A stretch of 64,000 nucleotides of DNA. Source: Acephala macrosclerotiorum. Lineage: Eukaryota; Ascomycota; Leotiomycetes; Helotiales; Mollisiaceae. Each line of letters opens with the position of its first letter. Within the stretch, counting starts at the first letter, position 1. The position numbers and the translations under genes were made by a program. Positions 12,763 through 25,601 of this stretch are shown piece by piece. The DNA lies in the NCBI GenBank assembly GCA_014904845.1, contig MU119204.1, forward strand, positions 372,001-436,000. Reading direction: 5' to 3'. The notes beneath the pieces were generated by a model, which had not been told where the DNA came from, searched no databases, and was given only the letters and a program-made list of their open reading frames with translations.

Positions 12763-13371
12763 GACCTCGTCTCAATGCATTTAGCATCCAACGCTAGCTA
12801 TCGTATCCTTCATTCCCAAGCAGTCTCATCTCTCTCCCTCCCGCTTCCTCCTCTCATCTACCACCTCTGCCCCCGTCCAAGCAACAATCCTCCTCCGAAG
12901 CGGAAATATATGAGAGTAGCAACCACCAGATCGAACCCCGCAAGCCATGATTCAGAAACAACAAAAGAACCAGCATGAGTAACGCTCCTCGGGATGCAAT
13001 GAAACAGGAAAAACAAACGCAAATCAATGAAGAGACCAAATAAACATAACCCAGATAGATATTTCACCCTTTGCAAAGAGGCGATGCTGTTTCCCGGTGC
13101 ATATTTTGCCATGAATCCCCCCTCCCAACTCCATTTCCAGAGAAACGCCATGCCTTTTGCGAATGAAAAATTCAAGTCAAAGTCATGAATTTACAAGATC
13201 CGAAGAGAGGAGTATCTTGGGACTTGAGATGATGGCATCTAATGTGGAAGATCGGAATGGCGTGCAGTGAAGTGTATTGCACTGTAGTGTAGAGAAGAGC
13301 AAGTCGAGTCGGAGTTGGGTGTTTAGCTACTATGTGCGCGCATGAGAAGCTGTGCAAGCTTAGCATGGACA
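12763..13371. other. 3' flank of the histidine kinase gene
   Basis: It contains the presumed 3' UTR of the minus-strand kinase and the short upstream region of the small putative secreted protein. Several hydrophobic frames here lack any support. Confidence 0.5.
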
Positions 13372-16300
13372 TCATCGAATGGTCCTTGGGGGACGTACTC
13401 TTGCAAGAGGATCCTCCTGATCAGCCGTTACGATCGCAGGACTCTCCAAGCTTCCATGGCTGATTGGGCCGGTGGTTGTCAATGCACGAGGCTCAAGTGG
13501 TGGACGAAACATGGACCCGCCAGAATTTGCCGCAGGGCTAGTGATTCCATTTGGAGTAGCACCGGTAGCTGCCTTGGGCGATTCATCCTTCGCAGAAGTA
13601 CGAATGTCCCGGCCCTTCTCTAAGAGTGCACCACCGAGAGTAGCACATTTTAGAATAGTTTGAATGAGATGGTTCTGCTTCAGAGGCTTCGATAGATATT
13701 CGTCCATCTGAGCCTGAATACATCTCTCCCTATCTCCAAGCATGGCGTGTGCCGTAAGAGCGATGATCGGAGTTCGTTGAGTTCCCAGGCTTCGCTCGTA
13801 CTCTCTGATCTTTGCAGTAGCTTCAAATCCTCCCATAATTGGCATTTGTACATCCATGAGGATGACATCGTATCTCTTCTCCTTGATCGCGTCTAGAGCC
13901 TCCTGTCCATTGCCAACAACGGTGACGACGTGGTGGTATTTCTCCAAGATCTTGACGGCGAGACGTTGGTTGACGATGTTGTCTTCAGCCAGGAGGATGT
14001 CGAAAGATTTGGTATTGTCTGCCAAAGATGGCGCAGCTCTGTTCTCCAAAGCTGGGATCATGCCATTGCCAAGATCGATGGTCAAACATGGGGTCGTCAT
14101 GTAGGAGGTAATACCAAGATCAAGAGCTGATTTGAGACTGACATGCACGACTGGAGCGAGGAGTACAATGGGGATGTACTTGAACTCGTCGATGGAACGC
14201 ATTCTCCGTGCGGTCTCGATCGAATCGACAATAATAACGTCATACGTAGAAGCAATCTTCGAAGTACCGCCAGTCAAGTTGATATTCTTCTCGGAATCGA
14301 CCACCACAGGCATAAGCCCGATTTGTCGAAGCATTGCAACAATCTCCTTGCCATGGCCAGTTTGGCCCTTGTCGATGAAGAGGACATTGTGGGCTTGATA
14401 CGGCTTGAGTTGCTTCTCGATGAAGCTGATGTCGGATGTGGCAAGGCGGACTGTGCAAGTGAAGAAGAATGTGCTGCCTTTGCCATATTGGCTCTTGACC
14501 CAGACATCACCACGCATCAAGTTGACCAGTCTCTTGGAAATGGACAGACCAAGACCTGTACCACCAAATTTTCTGGTCATGGATCCATCAGCCTGTTGGA
14601 AAGTATCGAAGATCAGATCTAGCTTGTCTGCCTGGATACCAATACCAGTATCGGAGACGGAAAACTCGATGGCGTACTCATTCGGAGCGCATTGATCTTG
14701 TTCAGCCTTACGGATGGTCAAAGAAACCTCGCCGTGCTCGGTAAACTTGATAGCGTTACCGACCAAGTTGAGGATAACTTGTCGGAGACGGAACGAATCT
14801 CCAACAACGTGGTCGGGAACAGAACTGTCAACACGGTACGTCAGATCCAGGAATTTTTCGTTCGCCTTCACTGCGAGTGTCTTCAGGGCGTTGAAGACAG
14901 TTCCACGGAGCGTGTATGGAATTTCTTCCATAACCATACGATTGGCTTCTATCTTCGACAAATCGAGAATATCATCGATGATAGTCAACAGACTATTTGC
15001 CAGATTGTGGACGATATTAAGCATCTCACGCTGATATTGCGTAAGATCCGTGTCGAGGGTAAGCTGGGTCATGCCGATGATACCGTTCATTGGCCTACTC
15101 AACGAATTAGCACTATAAAAAGACAATGTTTGGGTTGGGAGCTCCGGAGTTCAGAGCTGTCTCAGGAGCATGTATGCAAACAGAATGTTCCAGCTTCCGA
15201 GACAACTTCTGGCTTCGGAGCTCCCAAACAAGAAAACAGCAATTTAATATGGAAATAAGACGCACGTTCGAATTTCGTGGGACATATTCGCTAAGAATTC
15301 AGATTTCGTCCGATTTGCGAATTCGGCAGCTTCCCTAGCAGCAGTATTTCGTTGAATAGAATCTCTCAGGTTGAAAACCATCTGATTGATCTTTCGCTTG
15401 AGCTCGTCCATTTCTCCCGATGCCTCGACTGTAATCAGCTTGGTGAAGTCGCCATCGGTTGCGGCATTGGTGATATCGCCAAATGCGCGAACTTGAGCGG
15501 TTAAATTCATCGCCATGGTGTTTACATCTAAAAGGGGTTAACCGAGCGCAAACAAATACTATAAAGCGACATGATGTGAGGTGCTCACCAGTCGTAATCT
15601 CCTTCCATCTTCCGCCGATGCCTGCAACGTCGGCTTGACCACCCATCTTGCCGTCCACGCCTACATCTTTGGCAACGCGCTGTACTTCATTGGAGAAAAT
15701 ACTCAATCGGTCAACCATGTTGTTGATTGTCTCCTTCAAGACCAAGATCTCTCCTGCGGCTTCAACCTCGATCTTCTGGCTCATATCACCATTTGCAATA
15801 GCCTGGGTGACAGTGGATATGCCTCTGACTTGGGAAGTCAAATTGCTTGCCATGGTGTTGACGTTCTCCGTGAGATCCTTCCATTTGCCTTCAACATTGT
15901 CCACCTGAGCCTGACCACCAAGTGTGCCGTCTGTTCCGACCTCTCGGGCGACTTTGCTGACTTCGAATGCAAATGTCCCAAGGCGGTCAACCATGGTGTT
16001 GATGGTATCCTTCAAGGATGCGATTTCACCCTGTACCTCGACTCCAATCTTCTTCGTCAAATCACCCTTGGCCACGGCAGTTGTAACCTTTGCAATCTCT
16101 CGCACTTGTGTGGTCAAGTTCATGGCCATGCCGTTGACGTTCTCGGTAAGGTCTCGCCACGTTCCTTCGACATCATGTACAGTAGCTTGACCACCAAGTT
16201 TACCCTCTGTGCCGACCTCTCTAGCAATCTTTGTGACTTCGCGAGCGAATTGCTGAAGCTGATCCACCATAGAATTGATGGTTTCCTTGAGTTGCATGAT

Positions 16301-17703
16301 TTCACCCTTACACTCTGCCTTTACTTTCTGTGTGAGATCTCCCTTCGCGACCGCAGTGGTAACCATCGCGATATCTCGGACCTGGGTAGTGAGGTTGTTG
16401 GCCATAGCATTGACGTTGACAGTCAAAGTATTCCACATGCCCTTAACCCCCTCGATTTCTGCTTGTCCGCCAAGAATTCCTTCAGTACCTACATCTCGTG
16501 CTACACGGGTGACCTCAGCAGCGAAAGTTCGAAGCTGATCCACCATGGTATTGATTGTCTGCTGAAGTTGTAGAATTTCTCCTTGGGCTGGTCTCTCGAT
16601 CTTCTGGGTAAGGTCTCCATGGGCGACAGCTGTCGTGACGGAGGCGATTTCTCGGACTTGATCTGTAAGATTTTGTGCCATGACATTGACTTGAAGTAGT
16701 TAGCAATTGCACCTTCATTCGCTCCAGCCAGTGAGACAAGATAGTTTGAGGCGCGGGTCTTGCAAAGGGGCAATGTAGCAGAAATAGCATACCATTGTCC
16801 GTCAGCTCCTTCCAAGTACCATCAACTCCAGATATTTGTGCTTGACCACCAAGAATACCTTCGGTTCCGACTTCTCTAGCAACTCGGGAGACTTCGCTAG
16901 AGAAGATTTGTAATTGGTCCATCATAGTGTTGATAACCTATTTCTGCGTTAGAAGAGAAGTACAAAAACTGGAAAGGGAAGCCTACTCTCTTGAAAGTGG
17001 TGATTTCTGGGTCCATCTCTACGGAATGTATCTGAACCTTCTTGCTCAAATCTCCACGAGCCACTGCAGTGATGATTTCTCCGATTTCTCGCAGGGCCTT
17101 CTGGAAAGCCTCATTGGCTTGTTGATGCTTCTTAAGCTCACGCTCGAGAGTTGCAACACGCTTGGCCTCAAATTGATTGATCAGATGCTGCTGATGTTGT
17201 GCCTGTTCCTCCATCTTCGCTTCGATGGCAGATTGCTTCAGCTTGCCATTCTTGATCTGCTCCGCCTGATCAACGATCTCTTGTTGTAATGTTTCGATGA
17301 GTTCATCGTTGCTGAGTTTTGGAAGCTTTTGTGGACGCTCGCCAGTCGAAGAATCTCGAGGAGGAAGTGAGGAAGAGTATCCATGGTTTCTGATAGCAGA
17401 ATTCTTCGAGGAGGATCGGCTTTGATTGCCAGTGAGGACATCGGCGAATGCTGAAGGAGCACCAGTCTCGTTAGGAGTGTCAGGAAGGGTGTGGTTGCTG
17501 ATCGTGCTTGCTTTTGCTTCCAGATTTTGCACTCTTGCAACCAATGCGGCTATCTCGTTCTCAAGTGCGATTTTGGCTGGCGTATCCGCGCCTGGGAGTT
17601 TGATGCCCTGGCTGCCTTGAGCAGTGGGGTGAGGGATATTGGCGGTTACTCCAAGACACTGCAGGACTGCAGTTGCAGCCGCCAGTGTTGAGTCTTGAGC
17701 CAT
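13372..17703 (-). CDS. BOS1: group III hybrid histidine kinase (Bos1/Os-1/Nik1 type)
   Basis: Five exons on the minus strand, 17703..16987, 16937..16793, 16689..15589, 15527..15266 and 15094..13372, give 1315 residues, the length I recall for Botrytis Bos1. The N-terminus has a Gln/Glu/Lys-rich coiled coil (about 130-215). Six HAMP units follow, each marked by a GDL/GDM/GDF signature (first AVARGDL, last AATDGDF), about 92 residues apart. The H box SHEIRTPMNG places the phospho-accepting His at 738; the N box is near 851 (NLVGNAIKF), the G box DTGIG at 890 and the receiver aspartate in LMDVQM at 1156. There is no membrane segment, so it is a soluble sensor. The family acts upstream of the Hog1-type MAP kinase in osmoadaptation and is needed for dicarboximide and phenylpyrrole fungicide action. 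Confidence 0.96.
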
Positions 17704-20120
17704 TGTGATTATGTGTGCAGCTAGGCTGCTGGGTATCTAGGTCGAAGAAGCGCCTAATAGAAAGGCATGAAGTACGTATATGTGATCTCGTGGACGTGGT
17801 TGAGAGGATTGCGAATTAATCGACTATTCGTAATGTTAGAGGGGTTTTTGCGCGACTATCATTAGTAGCATAGAACTGTGATCGCAGAACAAGAACGAGA
17901 GACAAGATGTATGTGCAAAGCACAACGAAGCTCGATGAACCTCCAAATGAACTTTTGGGTGTCTAACCTCGGGGTTTTCGTGGGAGAAGGATATCGAGAC
18001 GAGGATCGTGAAGCTTTCTCGCCTGGTTCTCACAGTGCCGACTTCCCGGGAAAAGGAAGGCACGCTGCGCAAGGGAAGGCGCCTTCCGCAATGCTGTCTT
18101 AGGTATCAAAAAGGGAGTGTGCGCCAACAGCCTCCTGTTGTCTCTGAGCTGAGGGCCTGAAAATGAAGTTGTTGATGAGTTGGAGGACAGTCGCGGAGGC
18201 TGCGTGAACCACTCCTCACCTCGAAGGACCGGGCTTAGGATACGATAGCAGCTTTACGACAAGCGGTTTAACTCAGAATTTAGGAGCAAAAAGCCGTTCA
18301 ATAAGTGGAGAGTGCTTCACTGGCGGTCGACGGACGCTCAGCGTCGCCCAACCTGGTTAGTGCAGCAGAGACAAGGGGGAGTTCAAGGTCTGTGTCCTAC
18401 CCTCGGAACAACGCCCATCTCAACCTCGAAATTTGATAGGAATCACAGTGAAGGGATCGTGCTGCTGTCCAATAGTGTAGCCTGCTATGCTGCAATGCGG
18501 GAGCAGTCAAGTGTTAGATTAAGAGACAATGACGAGGGGGCGTTTCCCACACAGGGGGTGGGACACCCTTGAAGATAACGTCTATCTCATTCGGTATGCC
18601 CAATGCGGCGCCAATGGTAGATGGGCAAAACTACGTAGTTATTCCATTCAGCGAATTGTTCAGCACGCTGAATTCTGGGTTCATCCTTCTTGCTGCACAC
18701 ATGCTCGTGGCCGAGTACATATGAAGCCCTGGGACAAGCTCTGTATCAATGACAATATAGAGTTCATGATCCGTGGGCCGCGCTGAGTGGTTCAAACTTT
18801 CATGGAAGACCAGGTGGGCGATTGCTGTTGGGCAAGTCACCAGCGAGATGATGCCCCTCTTTGTGAACGAGTTTAAAATCTCTGAAATGAATTGCAAAAA
18901 ACAATACGATCTAGTTAGGCAAGAATGCGTAGTTGACATGCTGAGGACCCCTGAAATTATGTTTTATATCTGATGCCTTAAACTTCAAGTCACCGCCGCT
19001 TCAGCTTCCCCAGATATGCCGGTCTCAATCTCCCTGAAGCAGACAAACTCCCACAAATTGTACAAAGATCATCAACAGGGCAAACTTGAAACACATCAGA
19101 TGGGCAAATCAGCAGATCCCGTCCAGAGAACGAAGTCCGGTCTTCTTAAAGGCTGGGTGCTGATCATACCCCTTGCACCGTCTGTTTGCTCGGGCGCATC
19201 ACGGCAGCGCCGGCGACATAAAGAGATCAGCAATCCCCTTTCCTCAGGCACGGCATAGCCCCTATCTACTTCAGATTATTTGAACGCCTATGGTGTCAAT
19301 ATTGAGATAACTGTACTTGTCACCGTTTCAGAGCCCATCTTGTGCGCCTCTTTGTGTTGCCGTTTGTTGCAAGCAGGAACCACCTGCCAAACGCTCATAT
19401 ACTCAGGGTCCAACGACTGGCTAAGAGTCAGTAGTCACAAGCCATAGCCTATTTCTGTGGAACTTCCCCAGAAAAATCAGAAGATCCTATGAAAGTCTGG
19501 TAGCTGGTTGGATGTTGATAAACAAGTGGAGAAATAGCCTCTACAAGTCTTCAGGATTCGTCGAAATGCTGGACTCGGAAGTCACATGCCAAGCATGTAG
19601 ATGTGGATGCTAGAGGCGCGGTCCATAAGGCAAACGAACTGACTTGAAGAGCAGTTTTCAGCGAGCGTTGCCCGAGTCGCAAGTTCTTACTGCACTGCCG
19701 AGTGGCAAGATGTAAGAGGTTTTGAGCTGAGATCTGTCACAGAAGGAGTGGAGCACAACAGTATCAGCTTTCTAACCGACCTTGAAATGATCAATATAGA
19801 GGCGATCCTGCGCCGTAATGACTCGAGTTTTCGTAGACGATTGAAAGGGACTCAACAGAGACCAAGTACTTGTCATGGAGTGAAGAAATAAACACCGTAT
19901 AGACGCTGAATAAGTATATAGTCACGCTGTATTCAAGACTTCCAGGGCGAATATATTCACATTCGAAAACATACGGTAATTCATCCTACTACTGTAATAG
20001 AACATTCATTAGTCATAAGCAATATGGTATCTCTTCCAACGCCGCCAATCAACGCATCAAAACTCACTGTATGCCTCCGGCTCCGGAACACCTTCGCAAT
20101 GCATATCAAAACGCACAGAA
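17704..20120. other. intergenic, kinase promoter side
   Basis: This 2.4-kb gap holds the upstream region of the kinase and the 3' flank of the C2-MUN gene. I find no conserved coding segment, tRNA or repeat in it. Confidence 0.5.
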
Positions 20121-23100
20121 TCAACGCCTTGGGAGGTTGTTCCGACCAAATTGTGGACCACCTGCAGCAAGACTTTGCCTCACAATCATCTCAGCTGCGG
20201 CCGCAGCAGCAAGTCTCTCCTTCTGTCGGCTCCTGTCTCTCAAATAATTCGCAGCTTCTGGTCGCATTCTCAGGATCCTCAGAATCATATCATCGCTTGG
20301 ATCTGCCTGTGCTTCCTTCCTCTTCTCTTCTTTTGCTTTCTTCATCGTCCCAAGATTTCGGCTCATCATGATGCTCTTCGTTCTTCGCATCGATGTGGCA
20401 CCCATCAAGCCCCCAAAAGAGGCTCCCAGACTAGGTGGTGCAGAAAGGCGATTACGTTGTTGATTCGCCCGTTGTGCCGAGGCGCTAGCCATGCGCTCTG
20501 AGGTGCGAATGAGGTTGTCTGTCGTATCAAAATAGAAAAAGTTCAGAGAGGCTAATTCGTGATACTTGGGTGATTTCAGGACATCGGCAGGTACACCCAT
20601 AGCTTCTCCAGTTTCCTCGTCTCGAGCATGGAAAAATTCGAAGAGGAGCTCCAGCCACTTGAACACAATGTCCATCTCCTGCTGAGTAAGTGGTCGCTGG
20701 CTAGAAGGCTTGTCCGACAGAGGTGGAACCAGGAGACCTTCCAAAGCCAAGAGGACTTCTTTCCATAGTCTCGTCATGACCATAACCATAGAAGCATCCG
20801 TCAAGGTTTGCTTCATAATGGCAAAGTTTTCGTCGAAGTAAGTGAAAAGTGGTTTCAAAGCATGCTCGATGTCGGCCTGCGTTAGTGCCGGTGCGATCGA
20901 TTGCCTACTTTTCCAAAGACTTGTCATCGTGGAAGTCAAGCCTCCCCTAGACAACAAATGCTTTAGAGCTTCGTGCGATAGAGAAGCATTGATGTATTGA
21001 GAAAGCTGTCCAAGATGTCAGCCTGCATCGACGGATCCCGAGTTCTGTCTTCATAGAACATACCTTGTCAGTGATCTTTCGTATCATATCTCGTTCTGTT
21101 CTCTTCAACAGGCGGAAGGCCTTTCCGAAATAGAATTGAATGTCATCTCTCTCTCCTTCCATGCTGACACGAAGGAGCAACCTTCCTTGCGTGTCGAGAT
21201 TCAACCAGTACTCCCGCGGCATGTAGTCGCTGAAATGAGCCGGGTCCAGCTTGAGTGACGTTCTGCCAACGTAATCATGATCTCCGAAGGTATCCCAATC
21301 CCAGATAGTTGCAATGATGTTCAGCGCCCCTTGAACCGTAATATCGACCGACTCGTCCCAACGTGGATTGAGATTTCTCATCACGACTCTCGTCTTGGCA
21401 AGCCGTTTCTGGTATTCATCACCTAGGACAACATATGGATCGCTGGTTCCATTCGGATCACAAGCCTTGAGCTCCTCGGCTTCGACAATTTTGATTGTGA
21501 AGACATACTTTGAAGGCCGCTTTTGTTTGTCTTTGGGAGGTGCGTTCTTTGCTAAAACATCGGCGCATGCGTCGACATTCATAGTTTTCTCGAGCACATC
21601 CAGCTGTTGCACCGCATATTCGATATTATTTAGCTTGACAAAAGACTATACCAGATTGTTAGCTGTGGTCAAAAGAGCTTTGCGTGGAGATGCATACCTC
21701 TGGATAAAATTGGAAAGGTTCAATCTTCTCCTTGTTATTCCAAGCATCTTTGGCCAGTTGCATCCACTTCTCTTGTTTGGTCTGTGAAGCAGCTGCCTCT
21801 TGTGCTGGAGATAGTCTATCCATCTCCTTTCCAAATCTCTGCTCTATAATTTCACAATAACGTGCTATACCAAGGCCAAATGATTTTGACAATGCAGTCA
21901 TGAATTTCGCGTACTGGACATCGTCATCCCATTCTAGTTGGAAGATCTGATCTGCAGTCTGGTTGAACAATCGAAAAATGTCGATAATGGACACGCTATG
22001 TCGCTCGTCATCTGTGGCCGGCTGTTCTGGATGTTCTGATCGGACTTGAAATTGGTCCTGCTTAATGGCTTGATCGACAAGTTCTACCATCTTCGAATCA
22101 GAGACACGAATCCAGCGCCATACGAAGTCAGCAAGAAGGCCCTCAATATGGAAAGCGAAAGGCCGGTCCGGAAGGGCAGCATGATGGATTCGACGAATTT
22201 CAACCAATTCTCTATAGAGATCGAAACCGTCCTGCAGATCGACTTCGGAATTCTTCGTTTGAGCTACGTGGAGAATCCGCTGAATAAGATCACCGGCATC
22301 GTTCTCGAAGCTGGGGAACATGGTTTCGACCAATATGGTGAGTGGATTGACACCCATAATGTCGGGATTCTTCCGATACCTTTTCTGGATTCGTTCGCAG
22401 AGTTTCACAACCGACTTTCCAAGCTGGACAACGTGATAAAATTGCCACTCTTCCTGATTCTGTGGCACTTCGGCCTCGAGATAACCTCGATAGACTGCCG
22501 CGGCCTTGGCTTGAAGGCCTTCCGCAAGTTGGGCTTGATAGGCTTCAAGCTCCCCGGGACCGACGGAGAATGAAGGGTCACTCTGAACATGGGTCTCTAA
22601 TACCATCAGGACAGGGCCTGGAGAAGGCGGTTTTTGGTCATAACAATGCTGAAGCAGGTCGTACAGATCACGAAGAAGCCCCTCGTGTAGGTTAGAAAGG
22701 ACTTGGCGATAAAGGGCGAAGTCTTGGATGGTCCAGTGACTCTGATCGATCGAGGAGAGACTGGTCGTGTGGGAATGTGCACTCGATCGTTTGGTCTCTG
22801 GTGGTGGATTTTTTACAAACTCAAATGCAGCATCAAGTTCCTCGAGGCCCATATCTTGGTCCAAGAATCGTTGCGCGGCAACATCCAAGAATAAAACCAA
22901 TCTGGAGAACTGGGGAATTCTCCAGCGCACGCAAATCTCGGTGAGCAATTCAATAGAATCTTTTGACACCGGGGGCGAGCCATTTGATCCCTCCGTAGGC
23001 TGAGGAGTATGCAATTGATCAAAGATCATGGCATGGGTTAAAATTGACCGATAGTAAGCCCGAGGTTCTGATGGAATGAATGTATAGGTGGACTCCTCCA

Positions 23101-24322
23101 AAAACACTCGACTCGGTTGATCATCCTCCAAAGACAGCAGACTCATATCCACTGGCTGATCGAACGCATAGGAAGTTTGCTGGTCGATTGAACTAGAAAT
23201 GGTTCTGGCGAGGTCCGAATACGCCTGATCTTCGCTAGGCGAAGACGAGCCAGGTGGAGGAAGTGGTTTGTTTGACCCGGATACAGATTTCACTAACTCT
23301 GGCCTGGCTTGCAGGATTTCGGACATCATTTGCGACAAGTCTGGACCTTCTGCCTTCTTCCATGCTTGATACGCTTCCTCGATATCGAAATCCACGCCTC
23401 GAAGTGTTCGTTTTGTCCCTGCATTGAGACAATGCTGGTAGGCTTTTAAATCAGCAAGTGCTGCTTCTTCAGTCCACACCTTCTTATTCTTTTCAATATC
23501 GCCCTGAACTTGTGAGTTCGTGAGCCCGAAAACCCTAGCCACTGTTTGGACCATTTTCATATCCTTCACATCTTGACTCAGTGGAACTACAACCTCGATA
23601 GTACTGCCTCCAGGCCCGTCTGAAGAGTCGATATACAAGTCTTGGTCAAACGTTAGGAGCTTGCTCTCCAATGTCGCTAGACGGCTCATAAGCTCCGGCC
23701 GGTCCTTGTCGTTGCCATGGTCTTTTAGGGTTTGACTGATCAGTCGGACGAAAAGGGCAACATGGCGGTCAACGAGCTGTTTCCATGAATCATCATCTGG
23801 GCCCGCACCCTTCTGCAATGAAGCCGTGGCTTTGGAATAGAATATCAAGACCAGATCCTCGACTCGTCGTTCTTTGTCCATACGTTTTCGGAACCCTGGG
23901 TCTGTGAAAGCTGTGAAGGCTTCAGCAAACGTCCTCTTTACCGCCTTATCATTATATCCCGGGAGCTTTTCTGATCCTATTATGACATGCTGCATCCGCT
24001 TCTCGAGTGGCGACATGAAGCCGTGGGGGAATTTGGCACTCTTTGTGTCCTTGATCAAGGAGAACTCTTGCATCAAATCTCCGATCATAACTGTCTTTCT
24101 TGGCTTGGGCTGCTTCGGTGCTGGAACCCATTGTTTCCGTTTTGCCTTAGGTGATAATAAATGGTGAAGGTATGCGACTCTAAGGGCGTATGTATACGCA
24201 TCGGTATAGCTAATCGTCTTCGCTCGCGCTCGAGAGGGGTTTCGTGACAGTCGATCGTTGTTCTGGAGGCTCCGACTGTTGAAGCGCCTGTTCGGCCGAG
24301 ATCGAGCTGAGGCGGATGACAT
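20121..24322 (-). CDS. Munc13/Git1-like C2-MUN domain protein
   Basis: Three exons, 24322..21698, 21645..21064 and 21005..20121, all in phase 0, encode 1363 residues. A basic Ser/Arg N-terminus is followed by a long alpha-helical DUF810/MUN region (about 80-870) with the MHD1-type part near its end. A C2 domain lies at about 913-1010, with the calcium-loop-like residues DPNGTSDPY and WDWDTFGDHD. A second MHD-like helical part and an Arg/Ala-rich tail follow. This is the architecture of S. pombe Git1 and Ync13. Munc13 relatives act in vesicle tethering and exocytosis; Git1 was also linked to glucose/cAMP signalling. Which role applies here cannot be told from sequence. It is divergent from the F-box-like gene across a 1.3-kb shared upstream region. 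Confidence 0.85.
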
Positions 24323-25601
24323 CGCGAGTCGAATTTGGTAGGTTTCGCAGGTTCGTGAAAAAGGAGCTCGTATTGACTATAAGTACTGACGGATGGCGGG
24401 GTCTTGCCTCCTCAATCAGGAGGCAGTAGGAGCTTTACGAAGTACGATATGTTCGCTCGTATGTTGCTACTCGTCTGCAAAATCTGCACGAGCAGCAGAA
24501 TTTGAAGTTGCCCTTCTTTGTGAGTACTGTATCACAGGAAAGGTCGTTGGTTTGCGATCGTCATTTAAGATTCTGAGGTCGTAATAAATCTTGGACGATA
24601 AAGAGTGGTCCACGAGGCGTAGTCGTAGCCTCTCCTGTCAGGGGTTTACCTCCGTAGGCGGGGCTAAGATTAGTTCGTCACAGTTTATGCGTTCAAAACT
24701 CAATGTCACCACAGCACAATCTACGAGAGTCACACAAATCGATGGGCCTCGCAATTGAATGTTTCAAATAAGCGCGAATCGAAGCCGCTCGGACTTCTTT
24801 GTTTAGAGCGCCCATCGACAAACTACCGCCCGCGTACCAGAAGAGGAACATTGCTTTCCCTTTATTTGACCTCAGAGCCAAGTGTGGCAGCGCTGTTAGG
24901 ACTTCGGCCGACAAGGAGACCCGCCATGAGTTAATTCGACATTTTCATAAACAAAGGCAAGCATCCCATGGCAGCTAGACTTCTGCCTCAAGGCTTAAAG
25001 TTGATACAATGGGGTCCTCGCAGGGACCTTGCGTTTGAAGATTATGTTCCGAGGGTTTAATCTGATACTTTTCACATATTCAACTGGAAGAATGCCGAGA
25101 GATTTTGTCTTTAAGCAGTTTGTTCCAATATCAAAGTGGCAATGGAAGGCTGTGAAGATTGCTCTGCTGCGTTAGGTCTTGTAACGATCGAGTACTAGCA
25201 GGAATTGATCTCATACTTTGGCAACGGTTAATGGAAATGTAAACTAGTGTAATAACAACTCGAAGGGTAGCTAAAAGGAGCTAAAAGAATAACCTCGACC
25301 CTTCGTTATGCTGGAACCTGCATTTCAAGTTCTTTTTGATCACGTGTCGCGCACGGACTAGTCCTAATCCTTGTCCGTTGTTGCCGTTGTCTAGACAGAC
25401 ATCGAGGCCTCAAGAGTTCTACGGTCATCTTCAGATCTCCTCCAAAGCCCATCCACCTCAGGAACCATCTAAGTCCATCCCGAACGCCCCAAATCCGAAG
25501 GGACATTATTTGGTAGCCTGCCTACCAAGCATGTGCCAGATCCGGATTGCGGAGGAGAGCACAAGCTTCGAAACGCAACTCATAGCAACTGGACAAAGAT
25601 C
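24323..25601. other. divergent promoter region
   Basis: This 1.28-kb segment separates the starts of the C2-MUN gene (minus) and the F-box-like gene (plus) and must hold both promoters. No ORF here is convincing and I recognise no specific operator. Confidence 0.55.

Noticed and set aside
15581..16573. 330-codon open frame on the plus strand
   Set aside because: It is exactly antisense to the HAMP repeat exons of the histidine kinase; the repeat structure and codon bias keep the opposite frame open. No domain of its own.
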